From positions 1-64,000 of the forward strand of contig JAVLBP010000005.1 in assembly GCA_031581145.1 (NCBI GenBank): a stretch of 64,000 nt of DNA, in the 5' to 3' direction. Below the pieces are notes generated by a model. The model was not told where the DNA came from and searched no databases. It was given only the letters and a program-made list of their open reading frames with translations. Positions 50,704-59,741 of the stretch are shown here, piece after piece. This DNA comes from UBA8296 sp031581145 (lineage in GTDB: Bacteria > Bacteroidota > Rhodothermia > Balneolales > Balneolaceae). Within the stretch, counting starts at the first letter, position 1. The number at the start of each line of letters is the position of its first letter. Both the position numbers and the translations under genes were made by a program.

Positions 50704-51774
50704 CTATTGTTGAAGAGACTCAACGATTGTTTTGTTGGCTTTGGGGAATGGGTAATCGTCAAGTTCACGAGGAGGGACCCATCGCAGCTCTTCATGGACA
50801 TGTGCCACAGCTTCTTGATCCTTTCTCGCCAGCCGACACTCGTACACATGAAGGGTCACTTTGAAGTGTGAATAGGCGTGAGGCACATCCAACATTGAAC
50901 CCATGACCTCGATATCAAGTCCCAGTTCTTCAAGAATCTCCCTCTTTACTGTGTCTTCAATCGATTCATCAGGCTCCTGCTTGCCTCCAGGAAATTCCCA
51001 TAATCCTCCCAACATTTGGTCACTGCGCCGTCGACCAATCAAGACATCCCCTTGGCCATTTTTAATCACAGCGACTCCAATCGGGTAATGCGGGACTTTC
51101 TTGGCTGGCGACTTGTAGGGAATTGAGGCAGTGCGAGTTGTTGCAAAGGCTATACATTGCGCTGATAATGGACAAACCTCGCATCTCGGCTTTATCGGCG
51201 AACAAAGGGTCGCCCCCAACTCCATCATGGCTTGATTGAAATCCCCTGGCCTGTGAGGATCGATCACAGAATCCATCCACGATTGGATTTGACGATGTGT
51301 TGACCCTTTACGGATATCATCTTCAATTCCCAGGTAGCGCGATGCGACTCGAAGTACGTTACCATCCACAACACCTTTTGGGATGCCAAAGGCAATGCTA
51401 GCAATGGCAGCGGACGTGTATGCACCAATACCTTTTAAGCTCAAAATCGAGGGTAAATCGTGAGGAAACTCCCCATTAAACTGATCCATCACAATGTTAG
51501 CGGAGGCATGAAGATGCCTAGCACGCCGATAATACCCAAGACCTTCCCAACATTTAAGGACCTCCTGTTCGCTGGCATTAGCCAACGCCTCAATGGTAGG
51601 AAAGGCTTGCATCCAACGTTGATAATATCCAATGACTGTGTCCACACGTGTTTGCTGACACATGATTTCTGAGACCCAAATCGAATAAGGGTCCTTCGTT
51701 TGACGCCATGGAAGGTCACGGCCATGATGTTGGTACCACGAAAGGAACCTACTAGAGGGAAACTCAGCGATCAT
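50704..51774 (-). CDS. mutY: A/G-specific adenine glycosylase with intact MutT (Nudix) box
   Basis: Removes adenine mispaired with 8-oxoguanine. The helix-hairpin-helix domain has catalytic Glu36 (SEIMCQQTRV), GIGAYT (116-120) and catalytic Asp137; the iron-sulphur cluster Cys191, 198, 201 and 207 has the standard C-x6-C-x2-C-x5-C spacing. The C-terminal domain (about 230-356) normally resembles MutT but lacks its catalytic box. Here residues 264-286 satisfy Gx5Ex7REUxEExGU exactly (Gly264, Glu270, Arg278, Glu279, Glu282, Glu283, Gly285). It could therefore also hydrolyse 8-oxo-dGTP or similar. Its start overlaps the downstream-coded Ig-like gene by 11 bp. Confidence 0.94.
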   Translation of the reverse strand: MIAEFPSSRFLSWYQHHGRDLPWRQTKDPYSIWVSEIMCQQTRVDTVIGYYQRWMQAFPTIEALANASEQEVLKCWEGLGYYRRARHLHASANIVMDQFNGEFPHDLPSILSLKGIGAYTSAAIASIAFGIPKGVVDGNVLRVASRYLGIEDDIRKGSTHRQIQSWMDSVIDPHRPGDFNQAMMELGATLCSPIKPRCEVCPLSAQCIAFATTRTASIPYKSPAKKVPHYPIGVAVIKNGQGDVLIGRRRSDQMLGGLWEFPGGKQEPDESIEDTVKREILEELGLDIEVMGSMLDVPHAYSHFKVTLHVYECRLARKDQEAVAHVHEELRWVPPRELDDYPFPKANKTIVESLQQ

Positions 51775-53659
51775 CTTGACTCAATGATGCAGCTTCAGCG
51801 TCCACAGAAACGACGTTTAACTCTACGTTTTGAACAGAGGCTGTTCCATATTGGTCTTTAGCGACAATCTGAAATCTGACGAGACCCATTTGCTCAGATG
51901 AGGGGGTCCACTCAAATACACCGGTTTCGCGATCGAGTGTAGCCCCTTTCGGAAGATTTTGAGCTCTGTAATCCAATAGCTCACCATCCAATCCATCGGG
52001 ATCTAGCGCAAAAAACTGCGTCGTAAAAAACTCCTCAGCTGGGACGGTCATGGCGCGTGTGGGTGCAAATCTAGGAGGCGCATTAAATGGCCTCACATTG
52101 ACCCTAAACTCCTGAGTTTGAACGCGCCCATCCGTTGTGGTCGCCAACACAGTAAACGTATGCTCACCCACATCATTTGATGATGGCGTCCAAAGAAAGG
52201 ATCGGCCCCGAATTTGGGCAGCCTCAATATTTGATAATAGTGTAAGCTGAACAGCCTGAGTACTCACCGATGTGGTAAATGAGATGGGTAAAATTACCGA
52301 TTGTGGTAGTGGTACCGTGACTGAGGGGATGGGGTGTAAGCTAAACGTTCCCGATGAGGGATCACGTTGTTGATCTTTGGGGTCTAACGCTTGCCCGCCC
52401 TCAGATGTAATCACTTGTTCCTTCTGCTCTACCTCAAGCGTAGCCGCCTGGAGACGATCATACTGGGCAAGGAAAAGCCCTGGATTTACCAGTCCATCGT
52501 TGGACTGTCTACTTACCAGTCTATCATTGGACTGTCTACTTACCAGTCTATCATTAGACTGTCTACTTACCAGTCTATCATTGGACTGTTGACTAAACTC
52601 AGCAATGTAATTCCCTCCGCCAACATCACTACGCACTTGTTGAAATCCTTCCTCAAGTGATCCTGCCCAAAGAAGCCCAGTTTTTGTGCGCACTACCAAA
52701 CGATTGCCGACAGCATGGACGTCCGAGAGTTGACCATCAAGTTGAACCCAAAAAAACGGCTTCCCTTCATCAGACACACTCACGAGGCGCTCAGTTCCTG
52801 AGGCAAACAAGCCCATGGTCTGCACCCAATGAAGATCTTGAAAGGTTCCTTCTACAGTGAATCTATTCTCGATAATGGGGTCCTTGTCCGCACTTGGAGG
52901 ATCTACAATATGAACGAGCGTTGTTGTGCTATCTTGCTTCGAGCATGACATCAGAGCAAACAAATGAGCATGTCCGTTAGAGGTCACATCTTGTACTTGG
53001 CACCCTTCTGTTGCATCGCGAAATGTAATCTCCGGCGTTGAATCGACAGTTTCAGGGGATTCAAGTGATAACGTCCCCAGTCCAAGACTTGGAAACGCTA
53101 TCCACAAGGTTTGATGCGTTCGCGCAACGGACGTAAAAGGTTCATTGAACCGAGTCGATGAATAGACGCCGAGTACAGATGTTGGTTCCAAAACTGTAAG
53201 TTGGTTTCGCTCTCCTTTGATATATCCAAATCGGTCATCAGCAAACAACGTTGATCCACGTTTTTGCATCCCCGTTGCAGAGTAAAGCCAATCAAGCCCC
53301 GTCTCTTTTTTTCGAAACACAACCAATCCATCACGCTCAGACATCACGTAAAGGTGAAATGTAGAGCTTACCATATCCACAATTTCCGGGATTTCTAGCG
53401 TCGTCGCACGGTCTTCGACCAAACGAATCGTTTCACTCACGCCTACTCGTACGTTAGCATCCTGCTCGCCCTGATTCGAAGAGGGTTGTTGCGTAGAGTC
53501 AGCAGATTGTCCAAGAGCCACCCCCCAACATAATGGCCAAACAACCATGATGACCCCCCAAGCCACCAAAACAGGTGCATGACGACGCAAAAGCTCACCT
53601 GAGCTTGAACTCTTTATAAACCATCTAATTAAGACATCCATTTGTGCTTTCTGTACCAT
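51764..53659 (-). CDS. Envelope protein with Ig-like (cadherin-type) domains
   Basis: A 631-residue protein with an N-terminal membrane segment (about 25-48), a WD/propeller-like region rich in short beta strands to about 350, and two putative Ig domains at the end. The last two share the ALDPDGLDGELLDYRAQNLPKGATLD-type linker and FEWTPSSEQMG motif of bacterial putative-Ig (He_PIG/cadherin-like) domains. Between them is a 27-bp repeat encoding SRQSNDRLV four times. It is likely surface or periplasmic and mediates contacts, but no function is known. It overlaps mutY and the reductase gene at its two ends. Confidence 0.62.
   Translation of the reverse strand: MVQKAQMDVLIRWFIKSSSSGELLRRHAPVLVAWGVIMVVWPLCWGVALGQSADSTQQPSSNQGEQDANVRVGVSETIRLVEDRATTLEIPEIVDMVSSTFHLYVMSERDGLVVFRKKETGLDWLYSATGMQKRGSTLFADDRFGYIKGERNQLTVLEPTSVLGVYSSTRFNEPFTSVARTHQTLWIAFPSLGLGTLSLESPETVDSTPEITFRDATEGCQVQDVTSNGHAHLFALMSCSKQDSTTTLVHIVDPPSADKDPIIENRFTVEGTFQDLHWVQTMGLFASGTERLVSVSDEGKPFFWVQLDGQLSDVHAVGNRLVVRTKTGLLWAGSLEEGFQQVRSDVGGGNYIAEFSQQSNDRLVSRQSNDRLVSRQSNDRLVSRQSNDGLVNPGLFLAQYDRLQAATLEVEQKEQVITSEGGQALDPKDQQRDPSSGTFSLHPIPSVTVPLPQSVILPISFTTSVSTQAVQLTLLSNIEAAQIRGRSFLWTPSSNDVGEHTFTVLATTTDGRVQTQEFRVNVRPFNAPPRFAPTRAMTVPAEEFFTTQFFALDPDGLDGELLDYRAQNLPKGATLDRETGVFEWTPSSEQMGLVRFQIVAKDQYGTASVQNVELNVVSVDAEAASLSQDDR
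52489..52590. repeat. 27-bp tandem repeat in the Ig-like gene
   Basis: CCAGTCTATCATTGGACTGTCTACTTA-type units start at 52489, 52516, 52543 and 52570 (last one partial). Near identical, with single-base variants. They encode a nine-residue SRQSNDRLV linker. There are no spacers, so it is not a CRISPR. Confidence 0.9.
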
Positions 53660-54621
53660 GTTACAGTGTCCATGACGCCATCTTGTAGATCCATTGCCGG
53701 TTGATAATTGAAGGTAGAGGTAGCTTTATCATGACTACACACCCACTCAAGACTCAGTTCATTTGCTTTTTCTCGATTCAACATCGGTGACTGACCTAAC
53801 GCGCCACCCACGGTTTCCAGTATAGTGCCCAAGCTTCGCAAAACAAAGGGTGCGATGGGTACAACAACGGTTGAGTGACCTATCGCACGTTGAGTCGCGT
53901 CAATCAACTCGCCCCATTTCACAGGAGTGGGCCCACTCAGTAAAAAGAAGTCTGACTCACCGGCTCCTACATCTTTTTTGGCCATTTTCGCAGCCTGAGC
54001 AATCCCACTCACGAGATCCCGAACATGCACGATTGAAAACATCCCCTCCTTTGATTGACCGAGTAGTGGTGACACCCTCAAACTACCCGCTTTAAAAAAT
54101 TGAAAAATATGTTCTTCTCGGGGCCCGTACACTGCAGGTGGGCGAATCACAATTAATCGTGAAGATCCCAAGTCTAGATGACTTAAAGCCTCTTCCATCC
54201 GTTTTTTGGATTCACCATACATGGAGACTGGACGTGCGGTGGCATCATCACGAACCGCGACACCTCCTGTCGAGGGACCAAGCGCAGCGAGGGAGGAGAG
54301 TACCACAATGGTTTCCACCCCTTGGTGAATCGCTTCCTGCACCAGCTCGACCGTGGACTGAACGTTCACCCGATCTAATTCCTCTTGTGACGACCCGCTA
54401 AGCATAGCTGCGCAGTGAATGAACGTATCGACCTCGGCAAGTGAATCACGAAGCGTTTCAACCGCCCGGACATCCCCTTCAACAAAGGTTACAGGCTGTC
54501 CTTCGAGCCACTTTTTACGATGCCGAATGAGCGCAGTCACATCCACTCCAAGGTCGATGAGATGCTCAACCAGATGGCTGCCAATAAAGCCCGTACCTCC
54601 AGTAACAAAGGCTTTCTTCAT
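53629..54621 (-). CDS. NAD(P)-dependent epimerase/dehydratase-like reductase
   Basis: Extended short-chain dehydrogenase, 330 residues. The nucleotide site is AFVTGGTGFIGSHLVEHL (4-21); the catalytic Tyr-Lys is in MYGESKKRME, and VRPPAVYGPREEHIF-type sequence follows. Such proteins act on sugars, sterols or lipids. Because it lies beside glycosyltransferases and serine palmitoyltransferase, and the bacterial ceramide reductase CerR belongs to this superfamily, a lipid substrate is possible, but that is inference. Overlaps the Ig-like gene by 31 bp. Confidence 0.82.
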   Translation of the reverse strand: MKKAFVTGGTGFIGSHLVEHLIDLGVDVTALIRHRKKWLEGQPVTFVEGDVRAVETLRDSLAEVDTFIHCAAMLSGSSQEELDRVNVQSTVELVQEAIHQGVETIVVLSSLAALGPSTGGVAVRDDATARPVSMYGESKKRMEEALSHLDLGSSRLIVIRPPAVYGPREEHIFQFFKAGSLRVSPLLGQSKEGMFSIVHVRDLVSGIAQAAKMAKKDVGAGESDFFLLSGPTPVKWGELIDATQRAIGHSTVVVPIAPFVLRSLGTILETVGGALGQSPMLNREKANELSLEWVCSHDKATSTFNYQPAMDLQDGVMDTVTWYRKHKWMS

Positions 54622-54826
54622 GAATCGTTATATTCTTAGCGGTAATTTTAGACGGAAGATACAGTGAATCTATCACTCGTGGGCTCATTCTGCGCATAGA
54701 AAGAATTAAGAAAGATGTTAGAAGAAGATTCCATCAGAAGATTTTTTTGAAAAAATTTCTTGAAAAGATTCCACACCGCAACTCAATCATTGTATTCCCT
54801 AGTCAGACCCTAATCTCAGCGTTTTC
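54622..54826. other. Divergent intergenic region before the glycolipid genes
   Basis: 205 bp, A+T-rich, between the divergent reductase and glycosyltransferase genes; promoters for both probably lie here. It includes several GAAGATT-type short repeats (54700-54775) but no site I can name. Confidence 0.45.
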
Positions 54827-56005
54827 ATGCCTCCAATCAAAGTAGCACTGGCGACGGGAAATTACCATCACATCCGAGATGGGGTCTCCATTACCTTAAA
54901 TCGTTGGGTTCAGTTTTTGCTGGACAACGGTGTTGATGTGCGAATCTTTGCCCCAACGGTCGAGCACCCACAGATGGACGCTCCAGGTACCATGGTTCCT
55001 GTGCCTTCTGTCCCCATCCCATTTCGCCCAGAGTATCGTTTATCGATAGGTCTGTCGAAAACTGCACAACGCGAATTGGAAGCCTTTGATCCTGACATTA
55101 TCCAAATTGCAACGCCAGATCGATTGGGATTTGCCATGCTCAAATGGGGCAAAACGCACAAGAAGCCTGTTGCGGCTTCCTATCACACCAATTTTGTGTC
55201 TTACCTCTCATATTATGGTGTGGATTGGTTAACAAATTGGGTCCGCAAAACGTCTAATAGATTCTATAATCGGTGTGATCGAGTGTTTGTCCCCACCCAA
55301 TCAATGCAAGATGAATTGCGTCGCCAAGGGGTCGAGTCTCACAGACTCGCTCGTTGGTCTCGCGGCGTGGACACCTCGCTATTTTCTCCGGATAAACGTG
55401 ATCAGTCATGGCGCAAAGCGCACCAAATCCCTGAGCATGCAATTGTGTGCTCATACGTTTCTCGCCTAGTTGCTGAAAAAAACACAGCGCTATTTTGTGC
55501 ATGGATGAATCACTTAGATCGACGACTTGCGCGCCATGCTTCAGCTGAGTCCACTCCCACAAAGCTCTCGATCTGCATTGTTGGAGAGGGGCCAACGCAA
55601 GAGGCGATGCAAAAGGCATGCCCCAACGCGCACTTTTTTGGCACGTTAACTGGTTCAGATCTTGCTGAGGTGTATGCAAATTCGGATCTATTTGTATTCC
55701 CTTCGATATCTGAAACCTTTGGCAACGTTACCCTTGAAGCGATGGCCAGTGGTGTGGTCCCTGTGGTCGCAGAATCCCCAGGAAGCTCCTCACTTGTGAA
55801 GGACAATGTGAATGGGTGTGTAATACCTTCGGATAAACTGCACGATGAACAATGGGTGACAGACGTCCTGCTAACCTTGGCTACGGATCCTCCAAAACGT
55901 CAAGCTCTGGCAAAGGTAGCCCGCAAGGATGCGGAATCCTTTGATAGCATCGCGATTCAAAAAGCGTTTTTAAATGAGCTAACCGATATGACAGATCATG
56001 GCTGA
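54827..56005 (+). CDS. Glycosyltransferase, GT4 family (1)
   Basis: A 392-residue GT-B enzyme. Donor-site motifs are in the C-terminal half: VGEGPTQEAM, then the E-x7-E-type FPSISETFGNVTLEAMASGVVPV. The N-terminal half begins ATGNYHHIRDGVSITLNRWVQFL with the glycine-containing loop typical of MgtA/PimB-type lipid-directed transferases. No membrane span, so it would be a peripheral membrane enzyme. Followed with an 8-bp overlap by a second GT4, and then by serine palmitoyltransferase. Sugar and acceptor are unknown; a glycolipid product is likely from context. Confidence 0.85.
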   Translation: MPPIKVALATGNYHHIRDGVSITLNRWVQFLLDNGVDVRIFAPTVEHPQMDAPGTMVPVPSVPIPFRPEYRLSIGLSKTAQRELEAFDPDIIQIATPDRLGFAMLKWGKTHKKPVAASYHTNFVSYLSYYGVDWLTNWVRKTSNRFYNRCDRVFVPTQSMQDELRRQGVESHRLARWSRGVDTSLFSPDKRDQSWRKAHQIPEHAIVCSYVSRLVAEKNTALFCAWMNHLDRRLARHASAESTPTKLSICIVGEGPTQEAMQKACPNAHFFGTLTGSDLAEVYANSDLFVFPSISETFGNVTLEAMASGVVPVVAESPGSSSLVKDNVNGCVIPSDKLHDEQWVTDVLLTLATDPPKRQALAKVARKDAESFDSIAIQKAFLNELTDMTDHG

Positions 56006-57134
56006 TAAACCCTCTTTACTGTTTATGTCTCACCTTCATCCACCTCAAGATAATCCGTTGGATAGTATCGGTGGGATGCAAGAGGTTAGCCAGCAGTTAC
56101 TCCACCACTTGAATGCCTCCGGCACCTTTGAGATCCATGAGTGGGTGAATCATGCTGCTTGGAAACATATTGGCTGGTCCACAGCAGGGTATCTTGCCAA
56201 GAGTCTACAGCGTGTACCGACACTCATTAAGCAACACAATATTGACCTCATTGTGTGTGGATCGATGGTTACCGCAGCCATTAGCCCAATATTGAGAGCG
56301 ATGGGTGTGAAGGTGCCTATTGTGGCCATCAATCATGGTCAAGATGTCACATTACCGTTTGGTCCCTACCAATGGTGGGTTCCCAACGTTTTTCGTGCCC
56401 TCACAAAAGTCATCTCTGTGTCTGAGGCGACTAGCAAACAAAGTAGAGATCGTGGATTGGATTCTTCCAAAGCTGAAGTTCTTCCTAACGGTATCAAATT
56501 AGACTTCGCGAGAAGCATGCCACCTCAAGGTGAGGCTAAAGCCATTCTTTCGGAAAGTCACTCAATAGATCCTAAGATTCCATTATTACTCACAGTGGGT
56601 CGTTTAGTTGAGCGAAAAGGTCATACATGGTTCTTAGAGCATGTATTACCCAAGGTTCAGACGCCAGTTCAATATGTGATGATTGGGGAGGGGCCACAAC
56701 AACACGAGATTGAACATGCCATGAATGGCCTTCAACAGGTAAGCCCTCATCACATCTATGTACTGGGTCGACAAGAAGAAGAATTCGTTCATCACGCTTA
56801 TGCGGCTGCGGATCTATTTATCATGCCCAACATTAGCGTAGAAGGGGATATGGAAGGGTTTGGGATTGTATTGCTTGAGGCGAATGCTGTGGGTTGCCCA
56901 GCAGTGGCAACGTATATTGAGGGAATACGAGATGTCATTGAGGATGGATTAAATGGGTTGGCCATTCAGGAGGGTGACGCACGTGGGTTTGCTCAATCGA
57001 TTGATCACCTTCTAACGGAACCAACACAACGTCATGATTTGCGAACCTCGTCGAAACAACGAGCCGAAACGTTTGAATGGCAAGTTCTTGTTAGCCGGTA
57101 TGAGACGTGTTTCATGAGCATGCTTGCATCGTAG
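55998..57134 (+). CDS. Glycosyltransferase, GT4 family (2)
   Basis: A 378-residue GT-B enzyme. The donor-site region reads LTVGRLVERKGHTWFLEHVLP, MIGEGPQQHEIEHAM, and the E-x7-E-type EGFGIVLLEANAVGCPAVA. The N-terminal half (SHLHPPQDNPLDSIGGMQEV) has the acceptor loop of GT4 enzymes. Starts inside the end of the first GT4 gene, so the two act together, perhaps adding successive sugars to the same lipid. Confidence 0.86.
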   Translation: MADKPSLLFMSHLHPPQDNPLDSIGGMQEVSQQLLHHLNASGTFEIHEWVNHAAWKHIGWSTAGYLAKSLQRVPTLIKQHNIDLIVCGSMVTAAISPILRAMGVKVPIVAINHGQDVTLPFGPYQWWVPNVFRALTKVISVSEATSKQSRDRGLDSSKAEVLPNGIKLDFARSMPPQGEAKAILSESHSIDPKIPLLLTVGRLVERKGHTWFLEHVLPKVQTPVQYVMIGEGPQQHEIEHAMNGLQQVSPHHIYVLGRQEEEFVHHAYAAADLFIMPNISVEGDMEGFGIVLLEANAVGCPAVATYIEGIRDVIEDGLNGLAIQEGDARGFAQSIDHLLTEPTQRHDLRTSSKQRAETFEWQVLVSRYETCFMSMLAS

Positions 57135-57219
57135 GTTTTTGAGCATACTCAAATCGTATCACATCCTAAGACGGTACAATCAATAAGGATTATGAAATCA
57201 ATGATGATTGTTACAACAG

Positions 57220-57251
57220 AGATACATTTGATAATAGATACATTTGGGAAT
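57220..57251. repeat. 16-bp tandem repeat upstream of spt
   Basis: AGATACATTTGATAAT and AGATACATTTGGGAAT lie side by side (57220, 57236). Noncoding; unit length not a multiple of three. Confidence 0.65.
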
Positions 57252-57287
57252 ACAACTCACGAAAAGAGCCTTTCAAGAGGCCTTAAA

Positions 57288-57316
57288 TTGAACTAATGTT
57301 CCAATTTCGCTATATT
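57288..57316 (+). promoter_or_regulatory. Possible promoter of the serine palmitoyltransferase gene
   Basis: TTGAAC and TATATT are separated by 17 bases, ending 33 bp before the ATG at 57350. This matches a sigma-70-type consensus. FCB-group promoters often differ from this form, so the call is tentative. Confidence 0.35.
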
Positions 57317-57349
57317 AATTAGTTAAAATCCTAAGCACACCCACGTTAC

Positions 57350-58588
57350 ATGGCCGAAATTAAGCTCGACGTTCAAAACGGAGACGTCTTCAACAAGGCG
57401 TACGATTTTACGACGGCGGATGACATCAAGCGTCTCGGCTTGTTTCCCTATTTCAAGCCTTTGCAGGCCACTGATGGCACAACGGTTGTCATAGAAGGCA
57501 GGGATGTCGTAATGGCAGGGTCTAATAATTATCTCGGACTCACCAACGACTCTCGTGTTGTTGAATCAGCGCAATCTGTCATTGAAACCTATGGAACTGG
57601 GTGCACTGGATCGCGTTATCTAAATGGCACCCTCGATTTACACTTAGAGTTAGAAGAAAAGCTGGCGTCATTCCTAGGAAAAGAAGCTTGTGTGTTGTTT
57701 AGTACAGGGTATCAAACAAATGAAGGTGCGATTCAAACCATTGCCGGCCGCAACGATGTTATCTTTTCAGACAAGGATAACCACGCCTGCATCGTCGTTG
57801 GGCAACAGTTATCCCATGCCAAAACCGTTCGCTACCAGCACAATGATATGGATCACCTCCGTCGACTGCTCGATAGGGAGGATCCATCCTTAGGCAAGAT
57901 TATCGTCAGTGATGGTGTGTTCTCCATGTCGGGTCGATTAGCGAGTATTCCAGAGCTTGTGGCCATTGCCAAAGAGTATGGCGCTCGATTGTATCTTGAT
58001 GATGCTCATGCCGTAGGAGTTGTTGGTGATAGTGGTCGTGGTTCAGCTTCAGTATTTGATCTTACCGACCAAATTGACCTCATAAGCGGGACATTTAGCA
58101 AGTCATTTGCATCACTTGGTGGGTTTCTCGTAGGGGATGCTCCTGTCATTGATTTCATTCGCCACAATGCTCCTTCCCATATTTTTAGTGCAAGTATGCC
58201 ACCCGCGAATGTCGCAACCGTGTTAAAATCCCTTGAAATTCTCCAAGAAGAACCGTGGAGATTTGAACGTCTCGAAGATATTTCCAACACGATGCGCACA
58301 GAGCTTCAATCCATGGGCTTCAATGTGATGAATAGTCAGACCCCAATTATCCCTATTGTGCTTGGTGAAATGATGGAATGCTTTGTCTTTTGGCGAGACC
58401 TATTTGAGGAAGGTGTTTATACCAATGCTGTTGTTCCTCCAGCGGTGCCAAAAGGTCAATCCTTGATCCGTACCAGTTACATGGCGACCCATACCGACGA
58501 GCATCTCAACCGCGTGCTTGAAGCCTTCCGCAAGGTGGGGATTCAAAACGGTATCATCGACCGCAATGGCCATGCAGTCCACGGATAA
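57350..58588 (+). CDS. spt: Serine palmitoyltransferase (alpha-oxoamine synthase family)
   Basis: PLP enzyme that condenses L-serine with an acyl-CoA/ACP to 3-ketosphinganine, the committed step of sphingolipid synthesis. Of the alpha-oxoamine synthases, the SPT-like features are GSNNYLGL (57-64), TGCTGSRYLNGT (83-94), the ring-stacking His145, DDAH (217-220) and the PLP lysine Lys251 in GTFSKSFASLGGF. 412 residues. Glycine C-acetyltransferase and AONS are the alternatives, but the N-terminal extension to FPYF and the neighbours favour SPT. Its 3' end overlaps the next gene by 23 bp. Confidence 0.88.
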   Translation: MAEIKLDVQNGDVFNKAYDFTTADDIKRLGLFPYFKPLQATDGTTVVIEGRDVVMAGSNNYLGLTNDSRVVESAQSVIETYGTGCTGSRYLNGTLDLHLELEEKLASFLGKEACVLFSTGYQTNEGAIQTIAGRNDVIFSDKDNHACIVVGQQLSHAKTVRYQHNDMDHLRRLLDREDPSLGKIIVSDGVFSMSGRLASIPELVAIAKEYGARLYLDDAHAVGVVGDSGRGSASVFDLTDQIDLISGTFSKSFASLGGFLVGDAPVIDFIRHNAPSHIFSASMPPANVATVLKSLEILQEEPWRFERLEDISNTMRTELQSMGFNVMNSQTPIIPIVLGEMMECFVFWRDLFEEGVYTNAVVPPAVPKGQSLIRTSYMATHTDEHLNRVLEAFRKVGIQNGIIDRNGHAVHG

Positions 58589-59702
58589 TGTGAGTCTCTC
58601 CTTGGTCGAGACCGAGGCACAACGTAAGGCTTTCATTGAGTTTCCATACTCCCATTATCAAGACAGCCCGTATTGGGTACCACCTCTTCGGATTGAGCAG
58701 AAAAAGCTTCTTGATACTGCCAAAAACCCCTTTTTCAACAACGCGGAAATCGTTCTGTTTAGCGGAACGGTCAATGGACGTCTAGCGGGTCGAATTGCTG
58801 CAATTATTGACCATCGGTATAATGAGGTTCATGGAGGCAAAACAGGATTTTTCGGGTTCTTCGAAACCATAGAGCATCAACCCCTCGTAGATCTCATGCT
58901 CAAGGCCGTCAAGGACTGGCTAAAGCAACGAGGGATGACTCATTTACTTGGCCCCGCGAGTCCCGGGATGCTCGACGTCATTGGTATCCAGATGGATGCC
59001 TTTGATGACATTCCATCACTAATGATGCCCTACAACAAACCATATTATGCTAAGGTTTTAGAACATGCGGGTATGTCCAAGGCCATGGATTTGTACTCAT
59101 TTTTGGCCACCAACCCGGGCGTCGATATTGAAAGAATGGCTCGAGCAAAAGCGATTGTCTCAAAACGGTTGCCATCGCTAAAGTTGCGGACTGTCGACTT
59201 GCGCAACCTCAAAGAAGACGCTGAGATTATTCGCACGATTTATAATCAGGCCTGGGCAAAAAATTGGGGTTTTATCCCGATGACAAAACAGGAATTTGAC
59301 GATCTGGCTTCCTCATTAAAGATTGTGGTTGCCAAAGAAGTCGCCATAATTGCTGAACTAGAGGGAGAAGCTGTTGGGTTTTCGATTCCCCTGCTTGATA
59401 TCAATCAAATTCTACACAAGATGGATGGGAACTTGTTACCCCTTGGGTGGTGGAAGTTGCTGCGCGGGCGCAAAAAACTAAGTCATCTTCGGACAGCACT
59501 AATGGGGGTTTTGCCAGAACATCAGGGCAAAGGGATTGATGCGATGCTCCATCAATATGTCGTCGAAAAAGGGTATGAAAACGGTTATATTTCATCAGAG
59601 ATTGGATGGGTATTGGAGACCAATCTCGACATGATTCGAGTCGCGGAACGGATGGGCGCAAAGCCACTAAAAACCTTCCGAATGTTCGAAACGACGCTTT
59701 AG
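58566..59702 (+). CDS. GNAT-like acyltransferase, candidate ceramide synthase
   Basis: A 378-residue protein with two weak GNAT-like halves. The first has YSHYQDSPYWVPPLRIEQKKLLD and FFNNAEIVLF, typical of a widespread family found beside serine palmitoyltransferase; the second has GVLPEHQGKGIDAMLHQYV, an acetyl-CoA-binding R/QxxGxG/A-like motif, and SSEIGWVLETNLDMIRVAERMG. The bacterial ceramide synthase described in Caulobacter is also a GNAT-fold protein; direct similarity was not tested. I start at ATG 58566, 23 bp inside spt; ATG 58572 is nearly equivalent. N-acylation of the sphinganine is an inference from position and fold. Confidence 0.7.
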   Translation: MAMQSTDNVSLSLVETEAQRKAFIEFPYSHYQDSPYWVPPLRIEQKKLLDTAKNPFFNNAEIVLFSGTVNGRLAGRIAAIIDHRYNEVHGGKTGFFGFFETIEHQPLVDLMLKAVKDWLKQRGMTHLLGPASPGMLDVIGIQMDAFDDIPSLMMPYNKPYYAKVLEHAGMSKAMDLYSFLATNPGVDIERMARAKAIVSKRLPSLKLRTVDLRNLKEDAEIIRTIYNQAWAKNWGFIPMTKQEFDDLASSLKIVVAKEVAIIAELEGEAVGFSIPLLDINQILHKMDGNLLPLGWWKLLRGRKKLSHLRTALMGVLPEHQGKGIDAMLHQYVVEKGYENGYISSEIGWVLETNLDMIRVAERMGAKPLKTFRMFETTL

Positions 59703-59720
59703 ACAACGACGCTTAAGACG
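59691..59720. repeat. 15-bp tandem duplication over the stop of the GNAT gene
   Basis: ACGACGCTTTAGACA (59691) and ACGACGCTTAAGACG (59706). The first copy holds the TAG stop (59700-59702). Confidence 0.65.
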
Positions 59721-59741
59721 AAGTCAAAAACCTTTTATTCT

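Noticed and set aside
52489..52590. CRISPR-like direct repeats
   Set aside because: The 27-bp units are contiguous, without unique spacers, and lie in frame in a coding sequence.
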